From positions 1 to 64,000 of the forward strand of contig JAFUFK010000016.1 in assembly GCA_017469925.1 (NCBI GenBank): 64,000 nucleotides of DNA, written 5' to 3'. The notes under the pieces were generated by a model. The model saw nothing but the letters and a program-made list of their open reading frames with translations, had not been told where the DNA came from and did no database searches. This stretch comes from Bacteroidaceae bacterium (lineage in GTDB: Bacteria > Bacteroidota > Bacteroidia > Bacteroidales > Bacteroidaceae). The position numbers were made by a program, and so were the translations under genes. Shown piece after piece: positions 9,482-21,700 of the stretch (position 1 is its first letter; every line of letters begins with the position of its first letter).

Positions 9482-9513
9482 CAAAGGTAACGAAATATTG
9501 CGAAACGGGCAAA
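9482..9513 (-). promoter_or_regulatory. Bacteroidetes promoter for the MscS-sulfatase operon
   Basis: On the minus strand TTTG (9510-9513), 20 bases, TACCTTTG (9482-9489): a complete match. It lies 32 bases upstream of the MscS start codon at 9450. Confidence 0.8.
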
Positions 9514-9567
9514 GATTTGCCGCGAAACTACGCGCGCGAGCCCTCGCCAGGGCTTCCGGGAGGGGGC

Positions 9568-9699
9568 GTTCGTGGCCATGCGCTTAGATGTTCGTGGTCA
9601 TGCGCTTAGGTGTTCGTAGGCATGCGCTTAGGTGTTTGGGCGGAGTCTCTTGGCTGTTTGGGGCCATTCTCTTAGGTGTCTGGGGCCGGTCTCCTACTC
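9568..9699. repeat. 22-bp tandem array 2a
   Basis: Six consecutive units of exactly 22 bp begin at 9568, 9590, 9612, 9634, 9656 and 9678, each opening with GTTCGT, GTTTGG or GTCTGG. The first three share CATGCGCTTAG; the last three are more diverged (GTTTGGGGCCATTCTCTTAG type) but keep the period. Unlike most other arrays it lies between two divergent promoters rather than at gene ends. Confidence 0.85.
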
Positions 9700-9707
9700 G
9701 TCGGGGC

Positions 9708-9796
9708 GTAAAGACGCGCGTCTTTCACTTGTAAGACGCACATCTTTCGCCTGTAAGACGCGCATCTTTCAGCCGTAAGACGCGCGTCTTACAACC
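9708..9796. repeat. 22-bp tandem array 2b with palindromic core
   Basis: Four units (23, 22, 22, 22 bp) beginning at 9708, 9731, 9753 and 9775, each starting GTAA(A)GACGC. The first and last hold a perfect 14-bp palindrome, AAGACGCGCGTCTT; the middle two keep AAGACGC-N-CATCTT. The array is separated from array 2a by 8 bp and has a wholly different sequence. The rest of 9514-9900 shows no gene. Confidence 0.85.
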
Positions 9797-9900
9797 TCGT
9801 CTCTTAGGCGAATGCTCCCAGACCAGGGCAGGACAGGGGGCCGACACCCGGGCGTCGCGGGTCGGGCTTCGGGGAGTTTAAGCATTTATAACGGGGAGAT

Positions 9901-9932
9901 TTTGCCCATGTCGTTTATTATTCGTATCTTTG
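9901..9932 (+). promoter_or_regulatory. Bacteroidetes promoter for the leucine operon
   Basis: TTTG at 9901-9904, 20 bases, TATCTTTG at 9925-9932. Transcription would start near 9940, about 30 nt before the leuA ATG at 9971. No leader peptide or attenuator fits between them. Confidence 0.82.
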
Positions 9933-9970
9933 CGCCACGATTAGTTAAACTTTTTAAGGTAAAACGACGA

Positions 9971-11494
<1,524 letters not shown>

Positions 11495-11531
11495 GCCCAG
11501 CCTCCAAACCTTCTTAAGGGGTATTAGTTAT

Positions 11532-11924
11532 ATGGAGAAATATAATCACTTTGCCTATCAGAATGCAGACCCGGCATACTATGCCCAGCTAAAGGCGTGG
11601 GCAAGGGAGATGAGGAAAGCCCCAACGGAGGCAGAGGCGGTCTTAAGGAATAGAGTCAGGGCAAACAGCCTCGGACATAAGTTCCTGTTTCAATACGTAA
11701 TAGGGCAGTATATTGTAGATTTCCTATGTCCAGATTGCAAACTTATAATTGAAGTAGATGGAGAATATCATGCAGACCCTTGGCAACAGGATGATGATGA
11801 ACAAAGAAGCCGTTGGCTTGAGCAGATGGGCTATAGGGTTATACGTTTCTCCAATGAGCAGGTATTGAAAGAACTCGATAATGTGATAAGAGAGATAAGT
11901 AATTGTATTAAGCAACAAAAGTAG
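11532..11924 (+). CDS. DUF559 / Vsr-like PD-(D/E)XK endonuclease-fold protein
   Basis: A 130-aa protein matching the DUF559 family, whose fold is related to very-short-patch-repair and restriction endonucleases. The N-terminus has the usual [13 protein letters not shown] stretch (here [18 protein letters not shown]). The core follows: [15 protein letters not shown] then [13 protein letters not shown], where the aspartate of VDF and the E-V-D of IIEVDG fit PD-(D/E)XK catalytic positions. The C-terminus [12 protein letters not shown] is the family's closing strand. Substrate and role are unknown. It is framed by inverted repeats in the middle of the leucine operon, 37 bp after leuA and 2 bp before the leuC ATG. 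It has no link to leucine synthesis, which suggests insertion. Confidence 0.85.
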   Translation: MEKYNHFAYQNADPAYYAQLKAWAREMRKAPTEAEAVLRNRVRANSLGHKFLFQYVIGQYIVDFLCPDCKLIIEVDGEYHADPWQQDDDEQRSRWLEQMGYRVIRFSNEQVLKELDNVIREISNCIKQQK

Positions 11925-11926
11925 TG

Positions 11927-13381
11927 ATGTCAGAAGTTATAAGTAATAATCATAAAGAGGGTGTCAAGGAAACACTCCCCCTAAAGGGGGCAGGGGGGTC
12001 CCTCTTTGACAAAATTTGGGACGCGCACGTCATACAGGACGTGGAGGACGGCCCTACACAGTTGTATATTGATAGGTTGTACCTCCACGAAGTGACCAGC
12101 CCGCAGGCATTCGATACCTTGAGGGATAAGGGTCTCAAGGCATTTCGTCCCGGGCAGATATTCGCCATGCCCGACCACAACACGCCCTCGGACCAGCAGG
12201 AGTGCATCAACGACCCTGTCGGCCGCAAGCAAGTGGAGACCCTTGCGCGTAACTGCCAGGAGTTTGGCATCCGCCACTTTGCGATGGGCACTAAGGACAA
12301 CGGCATCATCCACGTGGTGGGACCGGAGAAAGGCCTGTCGCTGCCCGGCATGACCATCGTGTGCGGCGACTCCCACACCTCGACCCACGGGGCCGTGGGC
12401 GCCATTGCCATGGGCATTGGCACCAGCGAAGTGGCCCAGGTGCTGGCCTCGCAGTGCATCCTGCAACAGAAGCCCAAGACCATGCGCATCAACATCGAAG
12501 GCCAACTTCCCGAGGGTACTACGGCCAAGGACGTGGCCCTCTACATCATGGCCCAGATGACTACGTCGGGCGCTACGGGCTATGCCGTGGAGTATGCCGG
12601 CTCGACCATCCGCTCGATGTCGATGGAGGGCCGACTGACGCTATCGAACCTCTCGATAGAGATGGGCTCGCGTGCCGGACTCATCGCCCCCGACGAGGTG
12701 ACCTTTGCCTACCTGAAAGACCGCGAGTATGCCCCGAAGGGAGCCGACTGGGACCGTGCCGTCGAGGAGTGGCGTAAGTTGCGCTCCGACGACGATGCCC
12801 GGTTCGACAAGGAAGTGACCTACCGCGCCGAGGACATCGCACCGCGCATCACCTATGGTACCAACCCCGGTGCCGGCATCCCCATCGACGGCTGCATTCC
12901 GACCCTCGACGAGGTGCCCGAGGCCCAGCGTGCCCAGTTCCTGGCCCAACTCGACTACATGCAGTTCCAGCCCGGCCAGCGTCTGTTGGGCACGCCCGTC
13001 GATTACGTCTTCCTCGGTGCCTGCACCAACGGACGCATCGAGGACTTCCGTGCCTTCGCCTCCGTGGTGAAGGGGCGTCGCAAGGCCCCCGGCGTGGTGG
13101 CTTGGCTCGTGCCCGGCTCGTGGGCCGTGCGCCAGCAAGTGATAGACGAGGGCATCGACAAGGTGCTGGAAGAGGCCGGCTTCGAACTGCGCCTGCCCTC
13201 CTGCTCGGCCTGCCTGGCCATGAACCCCGACAAGGTGCCCGCAGGCAAGTTGGCCATCTCGACCTCGAACCGCAACTTCGTCGGTCGCCAAGGCCCCGGG
13301 GCCCGCACGATACTGGCCAGTCCACTGACCGTGGCCGCCTCGGCCATCACAGGTGTAATCACAGATGTAAGAGCGCTATGA
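11927..13381 (+). CDS. leuC: 3-isopropylmalate dehydratase large subunit
   Basis: A 484-aa aconitase-family protein; with LeuD it isomerises 2- to 3-isopropylmalate. The Fe-S cluster cysteines are visible in GACTNGR (late in the protein) and [12 protein letters not shown], and the substrate loop in [11 protein letters not shown]. The family normally starts near (T)[10 protein letters not shown]. Here about 25 extra residues precede it ([20 protein letters not shown] and GAGGS), and the [10 protein letters not shown] portion is translated from the right 26-bp repeat of the DUF559 unit. No start codon nearer the conserved region is apparent, so the ATG at 11927 is used. It overlaps leuD by 4 bp (ATGA). 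Confidence 0.95.
   Translation: MSEVISNNHKEGVKETLPLKGAGGSLFDKIWDAHVIQDVEDGPTQLYIDRLYLHEVTSPQAFDTLRDKGLKAFRPGQIFAMPDHNTPSDQQECINDPVGRKQVETLARNCQEFGIRHFAMGTKDNGIIHVVGPEKGLSLPGMTIVCGDSHTSTHGAVGAIAMGIGTSEVAQVLASQCILQQKPKTMRINIEGQLPEGTTAKDVALYIMAQMTTSGATGYAVEYAGSTIRSMSMEGRLTLSNLSIEMGSRAGLIAPDEVTFAYLKDREYAPKGADWDRAVEEWRKLRSDDDARFDKEVTYRAEDIAPRITYGTNPGAGIPIDGCIPTLDEVPEAQRAQFLAQLDYMQFQPGQRLLGTPVDYVFLGACTNGRIEDFRAFASVVKGRRKAPGVVAWLVPGSWAVRQQVIDEGIDKVLEEAGFELRLPSCSACLAMNPDKVPAGKLAISTSNRNFVGRQGPGARTILASPLTVAASAITGVITDVRAL
11975..12000 (-). repeat. right 26-bp GC-rich palindromic repeat of the DUF559 unit
   Basis: Reverse complement of the left copy with a two-base difference (TG for AT after GACCCCCC). 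It lies in frame inside the 5' end of leuC, ending one codon before LFDK. Confidence 0.85.
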
Positions 13382-13992
13382 AAGAGAAATTTGATATAAT
13401 CCGGTCAACCTGCATCCCTATTGCGATTGACAACTGCAATACCGACCTCATCATCCCGGCCCGTTACCTGGCCTCGACGACGCGCGACCCGAAGTTCTTC
13501 GGCGATGCCTTCATGCACGACCTGCGCTACGACGCCGAGGGGCGGCCCGTCGGGGACTTTGTCATGAACCAGCCCGCCTTCTGCGAGGCGCCCCGCAAGG
13601 GCGTGCACGAAATCATCGTGGGCGGAGCAAACTGGGGCTCGGGCAGCAGCCGCGAGCACGCCGCATGGGCCATCGCAGGCTATGGCGTCAGGGTGGTCGT
13701 CTCATCGAGTTTTGCTGACATCCACCGCAACAACCTACTGAACAACTTCGTCCTGCCCGTGGTCGTCTCCAAGGACTTCCAGCAGGAACTCTTCGACACC
13801 ATTGCCCGTGACCCGCAGGCTCAGGTCGAGGTCGATGTGCCCCGGCAGACGGTGACCAACCTCACGATGGGCCGAAGCGAGCAGTTTCCGCTCAATGGCT
13901 TCAAGAAGTACTGCCTCTTGAACGCCCTCGACGACATCGATTTCCTACTCCAGAACACACAGAAGATAGAAGCATGGGAGGCTCGGAACTGA
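13378..13992 (+). CDS. leuD: 3-isopropylmalate dehydratase small subunit
   Basis: A 204-aa swivel-domain partner of LeuC. It carries [11 protein letters not shown] near the N-terminus and the conserved [15 protein letters not shown] loop that contacts substrate, then [11 protein letters not shown]. Length is normal for the family. The start overlaps the leuC stop (ATGA at 13378-13381), implying translational coupling, as expected for a two-subunit enzyme. Confidence 0.95.
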   Translation: MKEKFDIIRSTCIPIAIDNCNTDLIIPARYLASTTRDPKFFGDAFMHDLRYDAEGRPVGDFVMNQPAFCEAPRKGVHEIIVGGANWGSGSSREHAAWAIAGYGVRVVVSSSFADIHRNNLLNNFVLPVVVSKDFQQELFDTIARDPQAQVEVDVPRQTVTNLTMGRSEQFPLNGFKKYCLLNALDDIDFLLQNTQKIEAWEARN

Positions 13993-15515
13993 GGAAGATA
14001 GAAATCATGGACACGACGCTGCGCGACGGCGAACAGACCAGCGGCGTCAGTTTCATGCCCCACGAGAAGTTGGTCATCGCCCGCGCCCTGTTGCAGGACC
14101 TGAATGTTGACCGCATCGAGGTGGCATCGGCCCGCGTCAGCAACGGCGAGCGCGACTCGGTGAAGAACATCTGCCGCTGGGCACGCCGTGCAGGTCTGCT
14201 CGACAGGGTGGAAGTGCTCGGCTTCGTCGATGGCCACGAGTCGGTCGATTGGATTCGGGATGCGGGCTGCCGACGCCTGAACCTGTTGTGCAAGGGCTCG
14301 CGTCGCCATTGCGAGGAGCAGTTGGGAAAGACCGCCGAGGAACACATTGCCGACATTCGCGAGGTGGTGGATTACGCCAAGGAGCAGGGCGTCGGGGTCA
14401 ACCTTTACCTCGAAGACTGGAGCAATGGCATGAAGTCTTCGCCCGATTACGTCTTTGCTTTAGTTGATGCGCTTAAAGATTCTGGGATTCAAAGGTTTAT
14501 GCTGCCTGATACTTTGGGCATACTGAACCCCCTCGACCTCATCCGCTACGTGCGTCGGATGGTGAAGCGCTACCCTGGGCTCCACTTCGACTTCCATGCC
14601 CATAACGACTACGACCTGGCTATCTCGAATGTCCTGGCTGCCGTCCTGGCTGGCTGTCGCGGAATCCATACGAGCGTCAACGGATTGGGCGAGCGTGCAG
14701 GCAATGCACCGCTGGCCTCGGTGCAGGCCATACTGAAGGACCAGTTCCAGGCCCAGACGAACATCAACGAAAGTCGGCTGAACGAGGTAAGCCGGCTGGT
14801 GGAGAGTTATTCGGGCATCGCCATCCCGCCCAACCAACCCATTACGGGCAACCACGTCTTTACACAGGTGGCCGGCGTGCATGCCGACGGCGACAACAAG
14901 GGAGGGCTGTACCAGAACGACCTCATCCCCGAGCGATTCGGCCGTCGGCGAGAGTATGCCATGGGCAAGAACTCGGGCAAGGCCAACATCATGCAGAACC
15001 TGAAGGAACTGGGGCTGGAACTGACCGCCGAACAAGCGCGACGCGTCACCCAGCGCATCATCGAGCTGGGCGACAAGAAGGAACTCGTCACCCAAGAGGA
15101 CCTTCCCTACATCGTCAGCGACGTACTGAAGCATACCACCATCGACGAACGGGTGAAACTCGACAGCTACATGGTGAGCACCTCGTACGGGCTGCGACCC
15201 GTCGCCAGCGTGCGCCTGAGTGTCAACGGCACCGTCTATGAGGAGACGGCTACGGGCGACGGACAGTACGACGCCTTCGTGCGCTGCATCCGCCACATCT
15301 ATCGCGACAAGCTCGGACGCAAGTTCCCCTGGCTCTCCAACTACAACGTCTCCATCCCCCCCGGCGGGCGTACCGATGCCCTGGTGCAGACCATCATTGA
15401 GTGGCAGTTCGAGGGGCGGACCTACCGCACCCATGCCCTCGATGCCGACCAGACTGAGGCCGCCATCAAGGCCACGATAAAACTATTGAATATCATAGAA
15501 GACATATACCAATGA
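13974..15515 (+). CDS. second LeuA-family synthase, possibly (R)-citramalate synthase
   Basis: A 513-aa protein with the same domain order as LeuA: barrel motif [12 protein letters not shown] near residue 13, [12 protein letters not shown] metal site, [12 protein letters not shown], and a C-terminal regulatory domain ([19 protein letters not shown] onward). It is clearly divergent from the leuA product upstream. LeuA paralogs inside leu operons of Bacteroidales may be citramalate synthases, which condense pyruvate with acetyl-CoA; LeuCD and LeuB would then carry citramalate to 2-oxobutyrate for isoleucine. A second isopropylmalate synthase is the alternative. It overlaps leuD by 19 bp and leuB by 4 bp. 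Confidence 0.85.
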   Translation: MGGSELRKIEIMDTTLRDGEQTSGVSFMPHEKLVIARALLQDLNVDRIEVASARVSNGERDSVKNICRWARRAGLLDRVEVLGFVDGHESVDWIRDAGCRRLNLLCKGSRRHCEEQLGKTAEEHIADIREVVDYAKEQGVGVNLYLEDWSNGMKSSPDYVFALVDALKDSGIQRFMLPDTLGILNPLDLIRYVRRMVKRYPGLHFDFHAHNDYDLAISNVLAAVLAGCRGIHTSVNGLGERAGNAPLASVQAILKDQFQAQTNINESRLNEVSRLVESYSGIAIPPNQPITGNHVFTQVAGVHADGDNKGGLYQNDLIPERFGRRREYAMGKNSGKANIMQNLKELGLELTAEQARRVTQRIIELGDKKELVTQEDLPYIVSDVLKHTTIDERVKLDSYMVSTSYGLRPVASVRLSVNGTVYEETATGDGQYDAFVRCIRHIYRDKLGRKFPWLSNYNVSIPPGGRTDALVQTIIEWQFEGRTYRTHALDADQTEAAIKATIKLLNIIEDIYQ

Positions 15516-16573
15516 AACTAAAGATTGCAGTATTGGCCGGTGATGGCATCGGTCCCGAGATTATGGAACAAGGCGTGGCCGTCATGTCGGCCGTGGCCCA
15601 GAAGTTTGGACACGAAGTAGAGTACCGCGAAGCCCTTTGCGGGGCCCATGCCATCGACGAGGTAGGCGACCCCTTCCCGGAAGAGACCTTCCAGACCTGC
15701 ATGGAGGCCAACGCCGTGCTCTTTGCCAGTGTGGGCGACCCGAAGTTCGACAATGACCCTACGGCCAAGGTGCGCCCTGAGCAGGGGCTGTTGGCCATGC
15801 GCAAGCGGCTGGGCCTGTTTGCCAACGTGCGTCCCGTCACGACCTTCGACTGTCTCGTGCATAAGTCGCCGCTGAAGGACGAACTCGTGCGCGGGGCCGA
15901 CTTCATCTGCATCCGTGAACTGACGGGTGGCATGTACTTCGGCGAGAAGCGGGAAGGTACCGACGAGGCCTACGACACCAACTACTACTCGCGTCCCGAG
16001 GTGGAGCGCATCCTGCGCGTCGCCTACCAGTATGCCCGCCAGCGCAGGAAGCACCTGACCGTGGTCGATAAGGCCAACGTCCTGGCCTCGAGCCGTCTGT
16101 GGCGCAAGGTGGCGCAGGAGATGATGGTGGAGTACCCCGATGTCGTGACCGACTTCATGTACGTAGATAATGCCGCCATGCGCATGATTCAGGAACCGCG
16201 CTTCTTCGACGTCATGGTGACCGAGAACACCTTTGGCGACATCCTGACCGACGAAGGTTCGTGCATCACGGGCTCCATGGGCCTTCTGCCCAGTGCCTCT
16301 ACGGGCGAGCATACGCCTGTCTTCGAGCCCATCCACGGTTCGTGGCCGCAGGGCAAGGGCCTGAACATTGCCAACCCCCTGGCACAAATTCTGTCCGTAG
16401 CCATGCTCTACGAGTACTTCGGACTGAAGGAGGAGGGCACGCTCATACGTGAGGCCGTCAACGCCTCGCTCGACCAGAATGTCCGCACGCCCGAGATTCA
16501 GGTTGAAGGCGGACTGCATTACGGTACCCGTGAGGTGGGGCAGTGGATTGTGAAGTATATCGAGAAGAAATGA
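15512..16573 (+). CDS. leuB: 3-isopropylmalate dehydrogenase
   Basis: A 353-aa beta-decarboxylating dehydrogenase oxidising 3-isopropylmalate with NAD. Motifs include GDGIGPEIM at residues 10-18, the substrate arginine region [33 protein letters not shown] and the metal-binding DILTDEGS (usual DILSDEAA). [15 protein letters not shown] near the C-terminus binds the dinucleotide. It overlaps its upstream neighbour and the TPR gene downstream by ATGA, so it is translationally coupled to both. Confidence 0.95.
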   Translation: MKLKIAVLAGDGIGPEIMEQGVAVMSAVAQKFGHEVEYREALCGAHAIDEVGDPFPEETFQTCMEANAVLFASVGDPKFDNDPTAKVRPEQGLLAMRKRLGLFANVRPVTTFDCLVHKSPLKDELVRGADFICIRELTGGMYFGEKREGTDEAYDTNYYSRPEVERILRVAYQYARQRRKHLTVVDKANVLASSRLWRKVAQEMMVEYPDVVTDFMYVDNAAMRMIQEPRFFDVMVTENTFGDILTDEGSCITGSMGLLPSASTGEHTPVFEPIHGSWPQGKGLNIANPLAQILSVAMLYEYFGLKEEGTLIREAVNASLDQNVRTPEIQVEGGLHYGTREVGQWIVKYIEKK

Positions 16574-17382
16574 AAAGAATATTGTTTCTGATGCTGCTTG
16601 GGTGGAGTTTGCATTTATCCGCCCAAACTTCGTATGAGGACCTTGTCCGTCAGGCCTTCGACGCATTGGCAAAGGACAGCCTGACGCAGGCCGAAGGACT
16701 ATTCCGCCAGGCCATGCAGGAAAACCCCTCCCACAGGTCGAACTACATCCTGTTTCGTTACCTTGGCCGCATCAAGGAGCAACAGGGCCGGGACGAGGAA
16801 GCACTCGAGAACTACACCTCGGGACTGAACCTCAACACGCAGGACACCGACCTGCGGCTCGACCGTGCGGCCCTGCTCTATCGCATGGGTAACGAGGCGC
16901 GTGCGCTGAGCGACTATACCGATGTCCTCGACATCGAACCTGAGAACATCGAGGCGTTGCAAATGCGGGCCCACATCTATGCCCTCCGCCACGACAACAA
17001 GCGGGCTCGTCAGGACTACGAGGCCATACTGCGTCGCGAACCGCTGAACGAGAAGGCCTACATCGGCCTTATCCTGCTCAACGACAACGACAACCGTCCG
17101 CGCGAGGCGATGGAACAGATAAACAGCCTGATAGCAGTCTATCCCAAGCATGCCGTCCTCTATGCCATCCGTGGGGGCATGGAACAACGTCGTCGCCAGT
17201 ACGAGCTGGCGCAACGCGACCTGACGCAGGCCATCGAAATAGAGCCCACGAATCCTGACTTCTACGTGAGTCGTGCCACCCTTTTCCTTGAGATGCGCAA
17301 AAAGAAGTTGGCCCGCCTCGATACCCAAATGGCCATCAAGTACGGGGCCGACCCCAAGGAAATGGCAAGTTTACTTAAGTGA
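16570..17382 (+). CDS. exported tetratricopeptide-repeat protein
   Basis: A 270-aa protein with a signal peptide ([21 protein letters not shown]) and about six TPR units across residues 20-250, for example [39 protein letters not shown] and [20 protein letters not shown]. It probably acts as a periplasmic protein-interaction scaffold. It starts within the leuB stop codon (ATGA at 16570-16573) yet has no obvious link to leucine synthesis. Its 3' end overlaps the convergent purA gene by 12 bp, with no terminator between them. Confidence 0.85.
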   Translation: MKRILFLMLLGWSLHLSAQTSYEDLVRQAFDALAKDSLTQAEGLFRQAMQENPSHRSNYILFRYLGRIKEQQGRDEEALENYTSGLNLNTQDTDLRLDRAALLYRMGNEARALSDYTDVLDIEPENIEALQMRAHIYALRHDNKRARQDYEAILRREPLNEKAYIGLILLNDNDNRPREAMEQINSLIAVYPKHAVLYAIRGGMEQRRRQYELAQRDLTQAIEIEPTNPDFYVSRATLFLEMRKKKLARLDTQMAIKYGADPKEMASLLK

Positions 17383-18642
17383 AATTGTTTGTGCCCGGTC
17401 GGGACCTACGCTTACGATGGTGATGGGCGTCTCCAGTTCGCGTTCCAAGAAGGCGATGTAGTCCTTGAAGGCCTGGGGGAAGTCCGCCTCGCTCGTCAAG
17501 TGCGTAAGGTCGGTCTGCCAACCCGGGAGGTCCTTATAGACGGCTGTCCAGCCTTCGGTGTCGAAGGGCATGTCGGTTGTCACCTCACCGTCCTTCTGGT
17601 AGGCCACGCAGGCACGGATGGTGGGGAACGTGTCGAGCACGTCGCCCTTCATCATGATAAGTTGCGTCACGCCGTTGACCATGATGGCATACTTTAGCGC
17701 TACCAAATCGACCCAGCCGCAACGGCGGTTGCGACCCGTCACGGCCCCGTATTCGTGACCAATCTCACGGATGCGGTCGCCCGTTTCGTCGAAGAGTTCA
17801 ACGGGGAAGGGACCTGAGCCGACGCGGGTAGAGTAGGCCTTGAAGATGCCAAACACCTCGCCGATGGCCGACGGGGGAACGCCCAAGCCCGTGCAGACGC
17901 CGCCACAAACGGTATTCGACGACGACACGAAGGGGTATGTGCCGTGGTCGATGTCGAGCATCGTACCCTGGGCACCCTCGGCCAGCACGTTCTTACCCTC
18001 GCGCAGGGCACGGTTGATTTCTATCTCCGTGTCCACAAGCGAGAACTGGCGCATGTACGCTACGCCCTCCAGCCACAGGCGCTCCTCCTCAGTGATGTCG
18101 TAGTCGGTATAGTGCAATTGGCGAAGGGTTTCCTCGTGGCGAGCCTTCAGTGTGCGGTATTTCTCCTCGAAGTTCTCCAGCAGGTCGCCCACGCGCAGAC
18201 CGGTGCGGCTGGCCTTCTCGCTGTAGGTGGGGCCGATGCCCTTGCCCGTCGTGCCTACCTTGTTCTTGCCCTTGGCAGCCTCCAGGGCGCGGTCGAGCAC
18301 ACGATGGGTCGGCAGAATCAGGTGGGCGCGCTTGCTGATGTGCAGACGGTTCTTGAGGTCGTAACCTGCCGTCTCCAACTCGCGTGCCTCCTGCATAAAC
18401 AGGTCGGGTGCAATCACGCAACCGTTACCGATAATGTTCAGTTTGTTTTCGGCAAAGATGCCCGAAGGGATGGAACGTAGCACAAACTTCTTTCCCTCAA
18501 AAATAATGGTGTGCCCCGCATTGGGACCGCCAGCGAAACGTGCTACAATGTCGTACTTGGGGGTGAACACATCTACCACCTTACCCTTGCCTTCGTCTCC
18601 AAAAACAATGCCCAGCAGGGCATCCACTTTACCTCTTGTCAT
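17371..18642 (-). CDS. purA: adenylosuccinate synthetase
   Basis: A 423-aa enzyme joining IMP and aspartate with GTP, the first step from IMP to AMP. The phosphate loop GDEGKGK is at residues 15-21, then GGPNAGHT, the GTTGKGIGPTYSEKASR block, and the GRNRRCGW region. The ATG at 18642 is chosen over an upstream in-frame ATG because it gives the usual N-terminus and lies just after a promoter. Length is normal. The gene is monocistronic and converges on the leucine operon. Confidence 0.96.
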   Translation of the reverse strand: MTRGKVDALLGIVFGDEGKGKVVDVFTPKYDIVARFAGGPNAGHTIIFEGKKFVLRSIPSGIFAENKLNIIGNGCVIAPDLFMQEARELETAGYDLKNRLHISKRAHLILPTHRVLDRALEAAKGKNKVGTTGKGIGPTYSEKASRTGLRVGDLLENFEEKYRTLKARHEETLRQLHYTDYDITEEERLWLEGVAYMRQFSLVDTEIEINRALREGKNVLAEGAQGTMLDIDHGTYPFVSSSNTVCGGVCTGLGVPPSAIGEVFGIFKAYSTRVGSGPFPVELFDETGDRIREIGHEYGAVTGRNRRCGWVDLVALKYAIMVNGVTQLIMMKGDVLDTFPTIRACVAYQKDGEVTTDMPFDTEGWTAVYKDLPGWQTDLTHLTSEADFPQAFKDYIAFLERELETPITIVSVGPDRAQTISLK

Positions 18643-18675
18643 GTCTGGTCTCGTAGTTGTTTGGTTAACCGAGGT

Positions 18676-18707
18676 CAAAGATAATATTTTTCCCCCGAAT
18701 AGCCAAG
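18676..18707 (-). promoter_or_regulatory. promoter of purA
   Basis: TATCTTTG on the minus strand (18676-18683), 20 bases downstream of CTTG (18704-18707), one base off TTTG. The leader is about 27 nt. It sits between the hsdR stop and purA. Confidence 0.65.
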
Positions 18708-18727
18708 AAAAGCAACCAGATTTTTCC

Positions 18728-21700
18728 TTACCAGCCAGCCTCCTCCTCTTGTCCCATGTCCTTGTACTTGTCGAGGAAGGCACTGAGGCGCTCGAAGACA
18801 CGCTGGCGCATCTCCTCCCGCCTGTTGTCTTTGGCAAAGCGCGATATGGGCGGCAGTATTTGGGCAAAGGCGATACCGGAGATGGACATAAACCCATTGC
18901 GGAAGGCCATGGTCATAAAGTTCCTCGTCTCTGTGGGTTTCAGTCTTTCCTCCTCGATAATCTTCCGAAGTTCCTCCTCTTTCCGTTGCTTGATGTAGGC
19001 AGTCCAGGAGGTGCCCACGTTGCTGCCCGACGTCACGCTCTCGATGAACCGTTCAATGAGGTCCTTCTTATTACGAAGGTCGGGGCTTGCATTGACGAAA
19101 TCCCTGATTTTGGCCACAATCTGCTTGTCCTTCATGTGTCCGTCGGCATACTCCTGAACCAGATGCAGGATACGGTCGATGCTGATTTCGTCGTGCTTGA
19201 TGAGTTCTATCTCGAAGACGATGTCGTCGTTTACGTCCGTGGCTTCGGCCTTTTCCCTGTCCTTAAACTCGTGGTACAGTTCCAGATAGGCACTCGTGTA
19301 GTGCTGGCGCTCCTGTTCGCCCAGCAGTTCCCTGCCCTCAAATTCATCAAAGGTGCTGAGGATGTTGTATAGTTTCAGGATGTAGGAATACGTCTTGATG
19401 AAGTCCTTCTTCGCCTCTTCGCCCATCACCCCCGTGCCCACGGGCAGTGGATATTGCTCGTGCAATGTCTCCACCACGTCCCTGTACCCCGGGTGGTGTT
19501 TCCCTTTCTCGTCAATATAGCCCTCGCTGTAGTACTCGTCGAAGGTGCGCAGCAGCACTACGCCCCTGGCCTCTTCGTTGCCATACAGCCCGAGTGCGTC
19601 GTTGGTGGCCTGTTCCAGATTGCGGAAGCATATGATGTTGCCACAGTTCTTCACGCTGTTCAGTATGCGGTTCGTGCGGCTGTAGGCCTGCAACAGACCG
19701 TGCATCCTCAGGTTCTTGTCCACCCACAGCGTGTTCAGTGTCTTGGCATCGAAGCCTGTCAGGAACATGTTCACGACGATGAGCAAGTCCAGTTCACGGT
19801 TCTTCATCTGCTTGCTCACGTCCTTGTAGAAACTCTGGAAACCGTTTGCCGAGAGGTCGAACTTGCAGCCGAACATGCGGTTGTAGTCGTCGATGCAGGC
19901 CTGTAGGGCATCCTTGTCTGTCTGCGACAGTATCGAGGTGTCTTCCGGGTTCTCGTCAAGGAGTTCGCCGTCCAGCGGGTCCTCCTCGTTGGCGCCATAA
20001 CTGTATATCATCGCCACCTTCAGCCGCTCCGACTCGGGCATGTCGGCCATCTGTCGCTTGAACTCGTCGTAATAGAGTTTGGCGGCATCGATGCTGGCCG
20101 TGGCAAAGATGGAGTTGAAACCGTGCAGACGCTGGTCCTTCACCTGGTAGGTGCTGTTGCGCTTGGTCTTCTTCGCGAAGTTCTGGATGATGTACGTGAC
20201 GATGTTGCCGATGTACTTCGGGTCGCGCATAATCCGTTCCCTGTCGATGTCCTCCACCACTGCATCCTCCACGCCTTCCCTTTCGCGCATCGTGCGTATG
20301 TATTCCAGATGGAAGGGCAGCACGTTCTTGTCGCTGATGGCATGGATGATGGTGTAGGTATGGAGCCGTTCGCCAAACACGGCCGCTGTTGTCGTCTTGT
20401 CCGCCCTGCCGCCGAGGTTGGCATTGGCGGAGAAAATGGGCGTGCCCGTGAAGCCGAAGATGTAATACCGCCGGAACTTCTTCGTAATGGCGGCATGCAT
20501 CTCCCCGAACTGACTGCGATGACACTCGTCGAATATCATTACCACTTGCTGGCTGAATACCTCCATCTCCCGCTTTCGCTTCACCAGGATGGAGAGTTTC
20601 TGTATGGTCGTAATGATGATGTGGCAGGTGGGGTCGTTCAACTGCCGTTCCAGTATGGCCACGTTCGTGTTGCTGTTGGCGGCATCTTTCTGGAAGTTGT
20701 CGTATTCGCGCATCGTCTGGTAGTCCAGGTCCTTCCTATCGACAACGAACAACACCTTGTCTATGTAGGGTAACTTGCTGGCCAGCAGCGAGGTCTTGAA
20801 CGAGGTCAGCGTCTTGCCGCTGCCCGTCGTGTGCCAGATGTAGCCGCCTGCGTCCCTGCTGCCATACAGTTTGTTGTTGTACGCCACCTTGATTCGCTTC
20901 AGAATGTTCTCCGTGGCCGCTATCTGGTAGGGGCGCATCACCATCAGTTGGTTATCGACCGTGAACACGCAGAAGCGCGTCAGTACGCTCAGCAGCGTAT
21001 GCTTGACAAAGAAGGTGCTGGTGAAGTCCGCCAACATCGTGATACGGCGGTTGCGGGCATCCGTCCACCACGAGGTGAACTCAAACGAATTGCTCACCAC
21101 CCGTCCTCGCCGTGCCCGTTCGTCTTCCTCCTTCAGGTGCAGGTCGCGCGTGGTGTTGCTGTAGTACTTCGTGTAGGTGCCGTTGCTGATGACGTAAATC
21201 TGCACATACTCGAACAGGCCACTGTCGGCCCACATCGTTTCCCTGTTGTAACGCTTTATTTGGTTGAAGGCTTCGCGGATATCCACGCCCGGGCGTTTCA
21301 GTTCCACGTGCACCAGCGGCAGGCCGTTCACCAGGATGGTCACGTCGTAGCGATTCCGAGCCGCGCCACCTGTGGGCGTGTATTGCCGCATCACCTGAAG
21401 GCGGTTTTGGTGGATGTTCTGCTTGTCGAGTAGCATGATGTTCTTCATGTCCCCGTTATCGAAGGTGAAGTTGAAGCGCGGGTCTTCCTGTATCACGCGT
21501 GTCTTCTCCATGATGCCGCTATTGGGCTTGGCGATGCAGGTGGAGAAGAACCGCTGCCATTCGCTGTCCGTAAACTTCACCTCGTTCAAAGCCTCCAACT
21601 GCCGGCGCAGGTTGCCGATGAGTTCCGCTTCCGTAGTGGCGGAGAGGAAGTCATACTCCTGCGTCTGCAGTTGCGCCACGAACTGGTCCTCCAGGTGTCG

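Noticed and set aside
9568..9796. CRISPR-like array
   Set aside because: Units are 22 bp head to tail with no unique spacers between them, and no cas genes are in the window.
9812..9970. Longer N-terminus for LeuA
   Set aside because: The open frame upstream of 9971 crosses the promoter box and encodes no LeuA-like sequence.
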